64,000 nucleotides of DNA from Steromphala cineraria. Lineage: Eukaryota; Mollusca; Gastropoda; Trochida; Trochidae. The notes beneath the pieces are model-generated. The model ran no database searches and had not been told where the DNA came from. It worked only from the letters and a program-made list of their open reading frames with translations. The stretch covers positions 39,071,468-39,135,467 of the forward strand of contig OU744735.1 of NCBI GenBank assembly GCA_916613615.1, read 5' to 3'. Each line of letters starts with the position of its first letter. The first letter of the stretch is position 1. Below, piece by piece: positions 34,865-46,575 of this stretch. A program made the translations under genes and the position numbers.

Positions 34865-35220
34865 TTAAAGGGGCAGTAGCACGTTTTAGGGGGAATATAG
34901 ATGATGTCGGGAAAATGAAAATTAATGGTTCCAATTGAAAAACAATGTATTTAAACTAAATGGAGCAGTAATAAATAAATAAATAAAGTTTAGCCATGCA
35001 ATTCCTTTTTCTTACACAATATGAATTAAAGGTGTTCACATAAAATGGCCGCCAATGGATTTTATGTGAATCTTCATACTTTGTCCTCTGACTAAGGATG
35101 AATGGCTTGTGTAATGAGATTTCTGACGCTGTCAAAATAATACATTTAGCATTAACTTACAATTATCAGTGAAAATTTTGAAATATAAAATTATCAAAAA
35201 ACGTGCTACTGCCCCTTTAA
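34865..35220 (-). mobile_element. T2/Kolobok-like MITE, copy 4 (reverse)
   Basis: A 356-bp member of the TTAAAGGGGCAG family in reverse orientation relative to the others: the 'AGGGGGAATATA' end is on the left and 'TTATCAAAAAACGTGCTACT' on the right. Flanked by TTAA. Confidence 0.85.
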
Positions 35221-36599
35221 GGTCACATTTTGCTGGTCTAGCCGTCTCTGGATATGACATTAAGTAGCAGTTGTCTTATCACAATCAGCAACAAGCCCTG
35301 GTCGATATCCACTCAAATCATGATCAGGAGAATGTTTTGAATTTGAGTTGAGTTCAAAAGACAAGTCAACTTCTAAAGAAATGAATCACCTTCATACGTT
35401 GTCTTTCTTTGGAACACTCTTTATATAGGTTGTTATAAATATTTATGTTTAAATGATTAAATTTTGTTTTAGTTTCTAAGTTTCGACAGTTGAGAATGCT
35501 TCAACTCAGTTACTTGTCCCGTTTTTCAAAATGCTTTGAAATTTGGTTGGAGGGGCAACTTCGACGTATCTTCTATGCATTGTATATCAAACAACTTCGT
35601 ATCATGACATACATTAACTTGCATAAACAGTGCATATTTATGGAGTACTAGATCTAAATATACATATTTGAATATATGAGAATCACACAACATTGAACAT
35701 GTCTATATAAATGGATGGATTGTGGTTCGAATGTATGTTTTTATAAAACTATATTGTAAAAGTGACAGAATACTTCAACTGATGATATAAGCTGATGAAC
35801 GATCATGTCTAGTCTGGAAGCCAATTAAATGTTTTTAGAAATTTGATTTGTAAAAGTGGTGCCATTTCTTATAGTACCATAATACCAAGTTTAAAAACTA
35901 TATTGACTATACTAAATATCCAGATATCTGAGTGTTCATTAACGCTTATTTAAACTCTCACTATCTCTTGTAGTGCAAAACAATAGTTTTGATCATTCGG
36001 TCTTAGTAGTTTCAAAGGCCAATTTGGGGTTACCGAAACGATTGGTAAAACCACCAATTTCGATACTTCCATTGGAATTGCAAAATACTTCGAACCAATT
36101 CATACGATAAAAATCTTCAGTTTGTCATTAATAAAGACAAAATATGTTTTCTTCTACACAAGTAAACATCCCGATTGGCATGTTTCCTAAGCTTTGCACA
36201 TTTTAAATGAAATATTTAAGTTTTAATCAGCAGATACATTAATGTTATATTCGGGATCAAACTATTTTCAATAGTACAGATTCTTGTGCTTTTTCGGGCT
36301 TAGCCCCATTATTGCATTTGTTCACTATCTAAATGGCATTTATCTCTGATCAGCAGATGTTTGTCAGTTTGCCGCTATTTGTAGTTATTGTTCGCAACGA
36401 TATTTGATTCACAAGGCTTCGTTATAAAATTTAAAAAGATTGTTTACTTATAATGACTTAAATGTATTGAAGAAACTTGCTAAATTTATCAACGTCATTT
36501 TTAAGAATTGCTAAACACTTTATTTTGAGATAGAATTTATAATGTTTTGATACCTGTAGTTCTATATGTATGTGGACACGACATATATATCTCCATCTC
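35221..36599. other. No recognised gene; one dispersed repeat
   Basis: 35,805-35,885 resembles 20,505-20,595, the segment beside the first GCGGTAAA array, but no array follows it here. Otherwise AT-rich and featureless. Confidence 0.5.
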
Positions 36600-36748
36600 C
36601 GTATGTTTATATATATTTTATCAATTACGATTCTATATGTAATTCTGACTGTCTCTGCTACCTTGATCAATTTGTATATATATTGTATCATTTTATGCTC
36701 TTGTACCACCGTTGGTGGCGATTTGAGTAATAAATGAATCTGAATCTG
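36600..36748 (+). mobile_element. Probable 3' end of a non-LTR retroelement
   Basis: 'TTTTATGCTCTTGTACCACC', 'GTTGGTGGCGATTTGAG' and the terminal 'AATAAATGAATCTGAATCTG' form the kind of 3' tail (poly(A)-signal-like AATAAA followed by a short tandem repeat) found on LINEs and SINEs that end in simple repeats. No coding part remains upstream. Confidence 0.45.
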
Positions 36749-38319
36749 AAAGGACTGCAACGGCATCATGTATACAACTCACCATCGAAGCTGTGCTTAA
36801 AAACCATGCTTACGAAAGGCATACGGCCCCGAGATTCCTAACATGGCTCTTACCACCACAAATGAAGTCATCCCCACAGGGTAAGTACTAATGCTTGGTT
36901 GTTCAACAGAAGCCCGAATACTTTAACTTTATTTGTTTGCTTTTCTAAAAGCAAGCCCCCAACACTTAAATATACCTTAGAGTAGAAATTGTCCTCAATT
37001 TGACTTTATTGGATGGAAGTGCTTGTAATTCGCTTTATAGTAAATGCCACTAAAAGTTGCATTGCCCAAAACAGCTTATATGTGTACACAATTGCAAAGA
37101 AATGTACTTTTCAGAAGACTCTAAGGAACATTTGTGATGTTTTTTCAAATAATTATTTCAATTAAATTTCCAATTAAGGAATAGGGTTCCTGTAATAATC
37201 TTGGTGTCAGAAACAGAGCAGAGATTGAACTTATAATTCACATGTTAGACGGTTCGGGTTCAATACTGCTATTGATTTGGTCTTGTCGTATGCGATTTCA
37301 TTGTTTGATTTCAAAACAACAACAATTTGCAACAACTTGCCTCTAATTGTAATTTGGCAAATATTGAATTTTAAAATTGTATCAATATATGAATGCTACC
37401 TGGATACCCCATTGCGTTTAATGAATGATTCTTATGAAATTTATCAACGAAACTAACTATATAGTAGGGTCTTTCATAAATCAAATTCATTTTATCCAAT
37501 CTAATATATCATAAAGGAAAATTATAAGGGTACAGGTATTCTTGTTTTCTCATGAGATAAAGTGAGGAAGGTTTAACTGATAATGTTAATATTTAAAAGA
37601 AAATTTTAAATATTTAACGGTTTCTTTAATTTGAATTTTAAAAAATGAAACTGAGTACAAAATTATTTTTATAAGGATATCCTGCCCTCTCCAACTTTTA
37701 CTTACTATAGCGCATTCAGTACTAGATACTAGTTTATACAAACTTGTAACCTTTTGAATGACCCTATTAAAAGTTTTCTAGCACTTATATTCCAATAATG
37801 TCACAAACTTTTGCTGAGCAGCTGTATATTTCAAATTGACTTTTTTTCGCAGTCAGTTTCTAGAGATACCATGGGCTTTCTTAAAGAATCACCGAGAGTT
37901 ATGAATCGAATGCAAATGTGCGATTTTGATGATTTAAAGTTTTCTTCTCAATAAATACCATCCTTATAATAATATTATATCACAATTATGAAGTTTTCAT
38001 GTCAGATTTCATTCTCTAAAGCGTTTCCTTTCTAAATTGGCAGTATTACGAACTACAGTAATAGTTATGATTCTCTGTAGTTGGCACCATTTTTATTTCC
38101 TCGAGATTAAAGCAGAGTTAGTGGTACATGGATGTAAAACAAGTTCTGATAGGCCACTTGCACCAATCACATTCGTCCTTTCAGTAGTAAATATTTATAT
38201 CGTGTAAATGCTAAATATTAGAATTTTTAAAATATATCTTTTTATCAATTAAAAAATGAATTTTCTTCAGCCTTGGATGCTGTCCTGGTCTTCGACCTTG
38301 TCAAATTTCCCTCTGCTTT
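36749..38319. other. No recognised gene
   Basis: Starts with a copy of the dispersed repeat also at 28,610 (36,839-36,945). The rest is AT-rich with no supported feature. Confidence 0.5.
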
Positions 38320-38322
38320 AAA

Positions 38323-38505
38323 CTAACTTGCTGCAAAGTCCTTGGGTCGTTTTCTTGAAAATGTATTGTTGGGTCTTCGTTGAATCCTAAGAAACTCTTC
38401 AAATGTCAACCGGTTGTCTTTGTTCTGGAGTGATAATCCAATCAACAAGCATTTCAATAACATTAGACGTTCGGAAAATGTAGGTGAAATTTGATTAGAT
38501 TTCAT
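38323..38505 (-). CDS. Possible 3'-terminal coding exon, unknown gene
   Basis: A 60-codon minus-strand frame with protein-like composition: S-E-R-L-M-L-L-K-C-L-L-I-G-L-S-L-Q near the start, R-L-T-F-E-E-F-L-R-I-Q-R-R in the middle, and a basic end (F-S-R-K-R-P-K-D-F). It lies 335 bp downstream of the better-supported exon at 38,840-38,914 on the same strand and could be the last exon of the same gene. A stop just before its first ATG and the lack of a clear acceptor weaken the case. I recognise no family. Confidence 0.25.
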   Translation of the reverse strand: MKSNQISPTFSERLMLLKCLLIGLSLQNKDNRLTFEEFLRIQRRPNNTFSRKRPKDFAAS

Positions 38506-38839
38506 TTAATTCAATCTAGGAAATGTAGATGGAATTCAATAACATACCATGATATTGATGCTGTAACAACCTTTAAGAGGATAAAATGAGCCACTAATAG
38601 AATTGCCTTTACGTCAACTATTGAATAAAGAGACAGACCATCAGAGGTTCTCAATGTGCCGATCGGATCAAAAGGAGTCTTATTTCTCTCATATCAGTCT
38701 TGTATATATATGAGACAAGCACACCATATACGTCCTCAAAAATACAAAACTGACTTCAATGAATTATATTCACATACTTTATTATCTTATTCAAACTCTT
38801 TTTAGTTCTATTTGCATATTCACTCAACAGGGATATTAC

Positions 38840-38914
38840 CTTATCCATGGCTTCGAATACTAGAATTTCCTGTTTCCTGGGGATATTTTCCTTTATGGGA
38901 AGTTTGACCAATGC
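38840..38914 (-). CDS. Candidate internal exon, unknown gene
   Basis: A 75-bp minus-strand segment with a good acceptor (TTTCTTTTTTCCAG) and a good donor (GATAAG then GTAATA). Read in phase 0 it gives 25 residues beginning A-L-V-K-L-P-I-K-E-N and ending F-E-A-M-D-K, with no stop. Upstream on the same strand (38,940-39,250) are further protein-like pieces (C-E-E-A-L-T-N-S-E-T-F-F-D-S-W; S-I-L-E-I-L-C-I-N-G-D-I), but they are separated by stops and frame changes. This may therefore be one exon of a functional gene with unrecognised introns, or part of a pseudogene. I recognise no domain. Confidence 0.4.
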
Positions 38915-38939
38915 CTGGAAAAAAGAAACTTTAATTTGG

Positions 38940-39255
38940 AAGTATCTAAGTGAAAACCATGAATCAAAAAATGTTTCTGAATTTGTTAAGGCTTCTTCAC
39001 ACTTCAATGATTTTGCAGCAATTAAATCTGACAGGACTTTTCCTCATTTTGAACACAGTATTTTTCTGGCATATTAAAGTGATACAGAGAATCTTTCTTA
39101 AAATTTTATTGGTTTTGGTAAGCTACAAAATATCTAATTATGCTGATGGAAGTTCATATCTCATCACTGGACTTGCAATATCTCCATTTATGCATAATAT
39201 CTCTAAAATGCTTGATTTGATTGAAAAATCGAGAAAAAATCTGAAATACGTTTAA
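38940..39255 (-). pseudogene. Possible coding remnants upstream of the candidate exon
   Basis: Three minus-strand pieces look protein-like in different frames: 39,140-39,240 (S-S-I-L-E-I-L-C-I-N-G-D-I-A-S-P-V), 39,015-39,090 (Y-H-F-N-M-P-E-K-Y-C-V-Q-N-E-E-K) and 38,940-39,020 (V-L-S-D-L-I-A-A-K-S-L). No splice sites join them cleanly. They suggest a decayed gene or unrecognised micro-introns; chance is not excluded. Confidence 0.2.
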
Positions 39256-39259
39256 TATT

Positions 39260-42200
39260 CGAAATTATGCATCCAATTAATCTACCTATTAGCTACAATA
39301 CCTAATAAACACTATCGAATCGAATATATCTTCCTGTCAGCTTATGACAAGTTTTCAAAATTACGTTTGGCGAATTTGCATACGCGACTCGAGCCACATT
39401 GTCCGGTTTTCGATCAAAATCCCGACTTTGAATGGCCGTATTTTCGGTCTAATGTACTGATTGACATTTAACTTGTTATTTTCAGTAACAGTTAGTGGTT
39501 CCCGATGTAATAACATCGATTTCAAAATTTGACATATATGATCCTATCAACATACTCTGTGTCTCTTTAAGATATCAATGTTATGATTTTCAGATGACAT
39601 TCCTCATACAAGTCGAGTTGACAGACAAGATTATGAACCATAATTATTTAGGATTCCTTCAATGTATATGAAATGTTTGTAGATCTACTAATAATTGTGC
39701 AATGAAACAAGTCAGACAGTTTGGTAAATCAAAAATCGAACAGTCTTTACTACGCATTAACTTGCAATTGACCTACCATGAAGATAAATCTTGCTCACCA
39801 GTTCTGCAAAGTAAACAGGCCAGACCAGTTTGTTAGTCATCTTGGCCCCTTGCCCTATCCAAGATAACTGGCTCTATTCTAGTTGCTAGCAGCTATTTCC
39901 ACTACAATGTCACAGTTTCAGCACCAGTCTATTGATCCACTGAACCATTATTTATCACTTTGTCAAACAAACCTGACATTGTCTTGAAACACAGGAGCTA
40001 ATAACAAGGGGCCACAACAGATATGTAAAGCGTATATTCTAATATGGATATTTTCCAAAGAAGAAGTTGTTTTGGATGGTTAATATTTTATACAGAATAG
40101 CATAGGTTCTTTAATGGTGAGTAAAATGTCCTAAAGATTTTATGTTAGTTGTAATAGTTGTTGGAATATAGCCTTAAAGAGATTGCGTTAATGATTACAC
40201 TAAGAGGCAAAAGCAACAATACAAACTTTTCAAGAGGGTTAAAAGTATGCGAAATTAACTTCTTTACGAATATTCCTTGTATCGGCTAAAAAACTATTCA
40301 CTATTCCATCACATCTAGTTGAGGAGGTTTTAAAACAACAAATTTTTAGGTTTTTAAAAAAACAAAAAACATAACTTAGTTCCAATGGCCACTTATGAAA
40401 CGAAATTGCCAAGTTTAACCAAAAGGACCAATCGTGGCTTAAACTATCCTGCATTCTATATGGCATCGTTTCTTTTCCCCCTGAGTGTATGTGATAATTT
40501 GCTATGTTGGAATATTCCATGGTTTCATAGACAAGACGGGTTCGTAGAGGGGATGTTTTCGTACACATGATGGGTTCGTAGAAAGATGAAACGGTATGTT
40601 CCTAGACAAATAAAAAGATAACTACCTATCATGTACAATTATCGTGTAGATAGATTATGAAGAGTATAAAGAAATAAGTTTTTGTTTCACTGTGATAATT
40701 ATTCCCTTCCTCAAAGTTGACAAGTTTGTTTAAAACGTAATTGTCGTAGAGTTTGATAATATTGACCCAGTGTTAGTACTTCTTTTCCCGCTGCCCTTTG
40801 TACAAAATTGCTGATTGCAGTTTGAGGCTTTTTCGAAGATGTCCGAATCAAGTTAACAGTTTTGTGATGAGAGTTCGTCGGTTTATGTGTAGTTTTCGTT
40901 GCTTTTAGTTGCTTTTTGCATCATATTGATTTTTCTTTGGTAGGCCTATGACATGAACTTGAAAAGTTGAATATTTGACATAATATTATGCAGATATTTT
41001 TGAGTACCCTATTGTAATTTGGTAATTGTTATTAATTAATTAATATTTGACATCACGATCATAGTTGTACTGAAGAAAAGGAAATCTGCATCACATTTCT
41101 CACATGTAAGTGACTCTGACACATTGTAAGAAAAACGTAACGCGGCAACGCTATTCTCATATATCATATTTTAGATGAAAAAGTTAATGACCAAGTAATA
41201 TCATGTATATGTATTTAAAAATAATTTTATTTTACAAAAACATAAACATATTTTTTGGTCTTTCTCTTTAAGCATTAGTTCTTGTTATAACGGAGTTGTT
41301 AAACAAATATAAAAATAAATATCTTATTGGCAGAAATGCTGCTTCTAATTGGAAAGTTCAATTTCAAAGACCAAATTGGGAAATCTAAAGTAAAAAGCTC
41401 AAATGATACTTTAATTATAGCTTGTCTTTAAGAGGAGAAAATCAATGACAATAACTGAATGACAAGTTTACTCTTCTGATTGGATTCTGAATTTAGAAAT
41501 ATATCTAATATTTCAAAATTTGATAACAGTTTTGAAGTTATGCTGATTAGTCATTGATTTAATGCATCTATGAGTCTAACAGGCATCAATTTCATTTTAA
41601 GATGCTTTATTTGGAAAGTTTTTCTGTTTGATTTCTTAAGCACTGTACTGTAAAACTAGTTTAAGCACTTTACCCTTGCAATGCTTTGTCTACGCTTCAA
41701 AAGAGTTCTGTGAGCATCCTCAAGATCACAAAATTTCAATAACAAATCAAGCGTTTTGTCCCTTTATGGCTTATTTTGATTTTAAGTTTTGTATGTTGGT
41801 ACCTTTTTTCATTTATGTTCTGTTACTACGGGTTGTATTTCTTATACATGTATGTAGAATCGCCCCTGCATTCTAAATTTGTACCTTAAAAAAATGCGTA
41901 TGAAAACGAAATTATGATTTCTGTGATTTCTTGGGTTACTTTTATGTGCTTAATTTCCCTCCATGTACTAATCAGCAAGAGGATTATCAATAACATTTTA
42001 ATGCGTTTCTGTCAAGTGTTAAAGCTTGAACACGTACTATGCAAACAGCAGCACTTTGTTTAAGAAATCTCTAAGGTGATGCACGTGTATGTTAGGAAAG
42101 CTGTGAAAGGGTCAATGGACAATCAATAGTTTATGTGAATTGTCATTATCCTAAAAGTGAATCGTGAACATCCATTTATCATACTTTAGCTAGACGTAAC

Positions 42201-43640
42201 AGTTTTGGCAGGTCAAACTTTCATTAGTGATGAACAGCCGTGAGTCCCAGTCATATTTGTTCGTAAGTCAATGTAATCCTGCTGATTAACTTCGCAAAAA
42301 ATCGACTTTTAGTATTCAATTTGAAATTTCAGAAAACTAGAAATAAAAAAGTTTTTTTCATCATACCAAAACTCACAAATCGGCACGAAAGACCACACGA
42401 TCCATATACATAAGTTAAACCACTGTTATTATACACTTGGACAGCTGATTGAACCTTTGTAAGATATAAGTGAAGTACAATCTAAACTCAAATTACTTGA
42501 CATTTGCATGAAGAGACACTCACAACAGAGCAAGCTTAAATTTAATAGCAGTCCATGAATTGTAAATAAAAGTAAATCAACATTTGAACACAGTCGCTTG
42601 TTAGACAGCAATTAATTAAACTTGGATGCCTGTTAAATGAAGTCTCATAATGGAAACGAATAAAAGTTTTTACAACAAACATATGCCCTTTTGTGACAGA
42701 AGGTGAATTTAGTATTTTGCCAGACAACTTGCCCAGGACACAAAGTTATAATTCTATCAATTCCATCTTCAAATACCTTTCTGCTTGATATAGAAGATTA
42801 AACTCATTAAACTCAACAGCAATTATCACAACAATCAGAGTTACACTGTTGGATTCATAGAGGGTACCACTTGATTCATTTTTTATTAAACGAGATAATG
42901 ATTTTTTAAAAATAAAATGAGCGAAAGCAAGTCTTATTACACCAAATCATTCACGAGTTTGATAAAATAGTATTAAATGGAAGGAAGTTTACTTTTCGGT
43001 TTAAAAACAAGAAAAATTTGCTGAAACTAACAATTCCGTGACCTGGTAACTATTGTGATGGCATGCTTACATCGTAACGTCACACCAACGCACTACTGTG
43101 ACGTCATACTTGCATTGTGATGTTACACTCGTTTCATATTTTAGTATAAATATTACACTGCAGTATCTTGTAAGGGCTACTAGTTATGTGCAGTCTCTTA
43201 GTTCAAGCTACAAACTGGTCATGTGAGTACTGCAGTATAAGTTTTTCATTGTTGATCAAACTAGATAAATATAGAGAGAATTAATGAAAAAAATGAAATA
43301 TAAAAGGAATATGTGTAGAATACTAGTTTTAAGTTCCAGAACATTCCAACTGTTATTGTTGTAAAAGGAAAGGTACAAAATCTCCTTATTTATTTGACCT
43401 TTTCTGATCCAAAAATGTTTCAGCATCAGCAAAGAGTATTTGTAAGATGGAGTTTTAGAGTCACATCATGGAAGTTGTCCTTATCAAAACAAACCATCTT
43501 TATAGAACTAACCTTCATAAGTATTAGGTTTCCAGACTGGATGTGATAGAATAGCAGCTGGAATCTTCAGGGTCAGTTGTTTACCCGGAAATTGATACCA
43601 CAAAGTATCCTGCAAATTTAATGAAAGTAGTATAAGGGGA
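39260..43640. other. No recognised gene
   Basis: Long AT-rich interval with short ORFs. A 109-codon minus ORF at 40,239-40,568 has no recognisable family and competes with an ORF on the other strand. Several TGACGTCA-like sites cluster near 43,075-43,110, in repeats of 'GTGACGTCATACTTGC' type; this may be a minor repeat rather than regulation. Confidence 0.5.
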
Positions 43641-43647
43641 CAATGCT

Positions 43648-43653
43648 GAATAC
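43648..43653. repeat. Target-site duplication, left (GAATAC)
   Basis: Six bases GAATAC immediately precede the left end of the 5.7 kb inverted-repeat element and recur at 49,374-49,379. Confidence 0.75.
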
Positions 43654-44211
43654 TATGGAAGGGGATGTGTGCCAAAAATGAATTCATGTGCACTCGTAAC
43701 TCGCAAGATGTAACATGTCGTTCTCAACCATGCAATTCTCGAAAAGACAAGTCCAAGCGTGCAAAACTAACATTTCAATCCTGTAAAACTCAACTTGCTG
43801 TTCTCAACTTTACAAAGTTGAAATGTAATTCAAGAAATGTGTAAAGACAAAACCGGATTTTCTATTTTGAATAAGAGTAATATTCACAATAAGCAATGCT
43901 GTAAGTTACGTTTCACATATGGAAAATGGACAATGGAAAATAAAGAGTTGTAAAATCAGCTTTTTCAAACAGACTTTTGCATTTCGAGTTTTACACGATT
44001 GCAATGTACATGATCTCGCATTGACGGGGGATGTGTGCCAAAAATGATATGCTATGCTTGATTCGTTAAAGCAAACATTAGACCGGCGCGCTGATTCTGC
44101 AACAGGCACGAGAAAGGAACAAATTTACTTTATGTAAGCGGCTGACCTGCCTAACCGAAACAAATACCCAAATGACAGAATAACTGACCAATGTACGTTT
44201 TAAGCATAAGC

Positions 44212-44402
44212 GGGAGTATAATATATAGCGTTCATTCTTTCCGTTCATCTTCTGTCTGGCCGTCACAAAATTTGTCCGTAGCATATCTAAAAAAATATAC
44301 CTGCTAGTTTCACCAAATTTCAAACACTTATCAACCATGATCCCTAGATGTGCCTTAACGAGGTTAGACTAAAAAAAATTTTTTTTGCAGTTTCCATGGA
44401 TA
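44212..44402. other. Internal DNA of the 5.7 kb element, left of the LINE
   Basis: Contains 'ATCAACCATGATCCCTAGATG' in shortened form ('ATCAACCATGATCCC', ~44,331). Related 40-bp phrases lie at ~47,620 and ~47,735 on the other side of the LINE. On the minus strand two of these read M-V-D-K-C-L-K-F-G-E and M-I-D-M-C-R-K-F-G-E, a similarity that might reflect repeated coding pieces of the element. Too short to name. Confidence 0.4.
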
Positions 44403-44578
44403 TATGACTAAAAAAGTTTTTTTTAAATTTTTTTTTATTTTTTTATTTGTTCCCAATGGTAACATCGTACATGTATACATGAAGTAAGTGTTACAATACA
44501 ATAAAGTACAGATATACAAACTGGTACAGATAATATAACTGTAGTATATAAATCACGAACATGGAGCTATGGAGGAGG

Positions 44579-44989
44579 TTATTTATCCAATTTATTCACT
44601 AGAGTTTTCCATTTGTTGTCAAATTTATACATTTCATCATTTCTTTTGAAAATAAATTTTTCAACATGATAGATGTCCTTTAGGATATTCAAATAGTTGC
44701 TGAAATTAAATAGCAGATTCTTAATATTACATAAATTTATATATTTCGTCGCCGTTAAAACAATTTGATTGATCAAAATATTGTTATCAAAAGTAACAAA
44801 CCAGATTGAAAACTTTGAAAATTTTATTTTATGATGTAAATTGTCATTTAACCATAGCTCCAGATCGTTCCAGAATTGTTTTGTTATACAGCATTCCCAA
44901 TAGACATGACAGAGGCTTTCAGGTTCAACGTTACAAAAACTACAAATATTCTTATCAGCAAGATTCATTCTTAACAGTTCTCTTTTAGT
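44579..44989 (-). pseudogene. LINE ORF2 C-terminal zinc-binding region
   Basis: The last part of the L1-like ORF2. C-S-F-C followed by H-V-Y-W-E-C gives the C-x2-C...H-x4-C zinc-binding (zf-RVT) pattern, then an F-W-N-D-L segment typical of this region in L1/Tx1 elements. The frame opens upstream as K-R-E-L-L-R-M-N-L and is offset by one from the preceding segment (44,971-45,702). A single-base change near 44,985-44,990 has broken the reading frame. Not functional. Confidence 0.85.
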
Positions 44990-45734
44990 GTAACTCTTTG
45001 CAGGAATCTATATTGAAAATCTATCAGTTTCACATCCTTCAATCTATATCTATATGAGCTGAAAATATTTTTCCAATCTAATTGATAATCATCAAAAACA
45101 GATTCCCATTTTTTACAAATTTCAATGTTTTCATCGTTGTTAATCAACCTATTATAATAGATTTTTGAACCTTTTGTACATTTAATAATATTTCTTTGGT
45201 AAATACTGGTGTATAAATTATAAATCGGAATGCTTCTTGTATTATTAATAATATCTTTCCAGCCGTTGGGGATAATATGAAGTAAATAATGATAGTCCAA
45301 TATTTTCCCTCTAATCTTATATTTTGATTTGAGTTTCTCAAATGTCATGATTCCATTTTCATCAGATAAGTCTTTTATTATCAAAATGTCATTTTTTGCC
45401 CAATTTCTGATAATGTGGGAAGAATTTTTATAATTATCATTTAGCCATAGCGGCTCTGCAAGAATATCATCAATATTGTCCCGGTCAACACTGAATTTTC
45501 TACAATAGCTATTCCATGCTTTCATAACATCTTTCCAAAATGGGTTTTCAGAAATAATTTTTTTATCAATATTTGCCCCATAATTGAAAATATCATGATA
45601 TGGTATATTACCGGGGTTACTATTAGATGATCTTTTAATATAGAGTCTTAGACAAGATAATTTTAGAGCTTCAATAAATGTTTTTATATCAACCATATCC
45701 AAACCCCCTTTTGTCTTTAATCTTTTAAGAGTAC
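44971..45734 (-). pseudogene. LINE ORF2, region between RT and zinc domain
   Basis: About 250 codons of the connecting domain of L1-like ORF2. It starts at the edge of the insertion (T-L-K-R-L-K-T-K-G-G-L-D-M, the usual 'GGL.MPD' position in L1) and runs to W-K-N-I-F-S-S-Y-R-Y, then F-Q-Y-R-F-L-Q-R. It is separated from the RT by the nested insertion at 45,739-46,571 and from the C-terminus by a frameshift. Removing the insertion still leaves a one-base frame difference at the junction. Confidence 0.85.
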
Positions 45735-45738
45735 GTAA

Positions 45739-45846
45739 TAGTTACCGACTGAGACCGAGGTGTTCAAGTTAGATGAACCCTCGCGCACGTGAATCATGAC
45801 TTCATTTCATCTAACTTGAACCCGAGGTCGAGGTTGGTAACTATTT
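45739..45846. mobile_element. Hairpin element inside the LINE
   Basis: An inverted repeat with ~42-bp arms: TAGTTACC...GTTCAAGTTAGATGAA on the left, and the complement TTCATCTAACTTGAAC...GGTAACTA on the right, around a ~30-bp loop. It abuts the next element and both together split the LINE. GTAA occurs at 45,735-45,738 and at 46,572-46,575, so the whole block may have arrived as one insertion. Confidence 0.7.
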
Positions 45847-45848
45847 TA

Positions 45849-46572
45849 CACACTAGCTCAAAGCTAAATCAATCCAAATTCAACATGACATCAGTTTTGA
45901 TATTGCGGATAAGTTGGGTAAAGCATAATTGTCTTAGATATGGTGAGAAGATAAAACATTGACTCTAATTGGAGGAACAATGTCTATTTCAAGTAGCTGA
46001 CACTGGCATGAGCCTCTCGTGCTGCACGTGCAATCCGTGCGGAACCGTACAACCAGCAACAATAGATAGTTTACCCATATTGATAAGAGAACAGCTTACA
46101 AAAACTTTGATATGCGTACATTTGGTACCAATGGTTTTTTCATTAATTGATAAAATATTAACAATAATTAACGGTTATGTTTCCTGTCAGGAAAAATGTG
46201 AAACTTAATCATGTTCTCATGAAAAACTTGCTTTATTTTCATCTGCCTTCCGTGGTCTAATGGTTAAGTCACTGGGCTTGAAATCAACAGGACGCAGGTT
46301 CGAACCCATGTTTGAAGTGCAAAATTTGTAAATGTATTGTATTTGAATATTGTAATTTTAATGGTTGTATTTAATTTGCAAAGCAAACTTTGAACTAAGA
46401 TAAATGTCCGAAATACAAATAAATAATTGTTTCACATCAGGTGTTCATGGCAATACCGGGTGTTCATCATGAACACCGGATTTGTCTGATGAACACCTCG
46501 GCACGTGCATTTCACAGACATATGAGTTGGTATGAAAAATGAATACTCGAATAAAACAAAGGAGCTAGTGTG
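45849..46572. mobile_element. Non-autonomous DNA transposon inside the LINE
   Basis: A 724-bp segment ending in perfect 11-bp inverted repeats CACACTAGCTC / GAGCTAGTGTG, each flanked by TA as in Tc1/mariner-type insertion. A further palindromic cluster (GTGTTCAT / ATGAACAC repeats) lies at 46,439-46,500. An internal 79-codon ORF (45,969-46,208) is Cys-rich at the start but matches no transposase I know. Confidence 0.6.
46247..46420 (+). mobile_element. tRNA-Ser-like SINE
   Basis: A tRNA-derived head with A box 'CGTGGTCTAATGGTTAAG', a serine-type anticodon region 'GGGCTTGAAATCAAC' and B box 'GCAGGTTCGAACCC'. The variable arm is shortened and the acceptor stem does not close, so it is not a tRNA gene. 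The unrelated AT-rich tail ends near 'AAATACAAATAAATAATTG'. It is the innermost of four nested insertions. Confidence 0.65.
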
Positions 46573-46575
46573 TAA

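Noticed and set aside
40239..40568. A 109-codon minus ORF as a gene
   Set aside because: It has no recognisable motif or splice signal, and the opposite strand is also partly open. It is consistent with chance in a long anonymous interval.
46247..46320. A functional tRNA-Ser gene
   Set aside because: A and B boxes and the anticodon region are present, but the variable arm is cut short and the acceptor stem does not pair. It sits inside nested mobile elements, so a SINE fits better.
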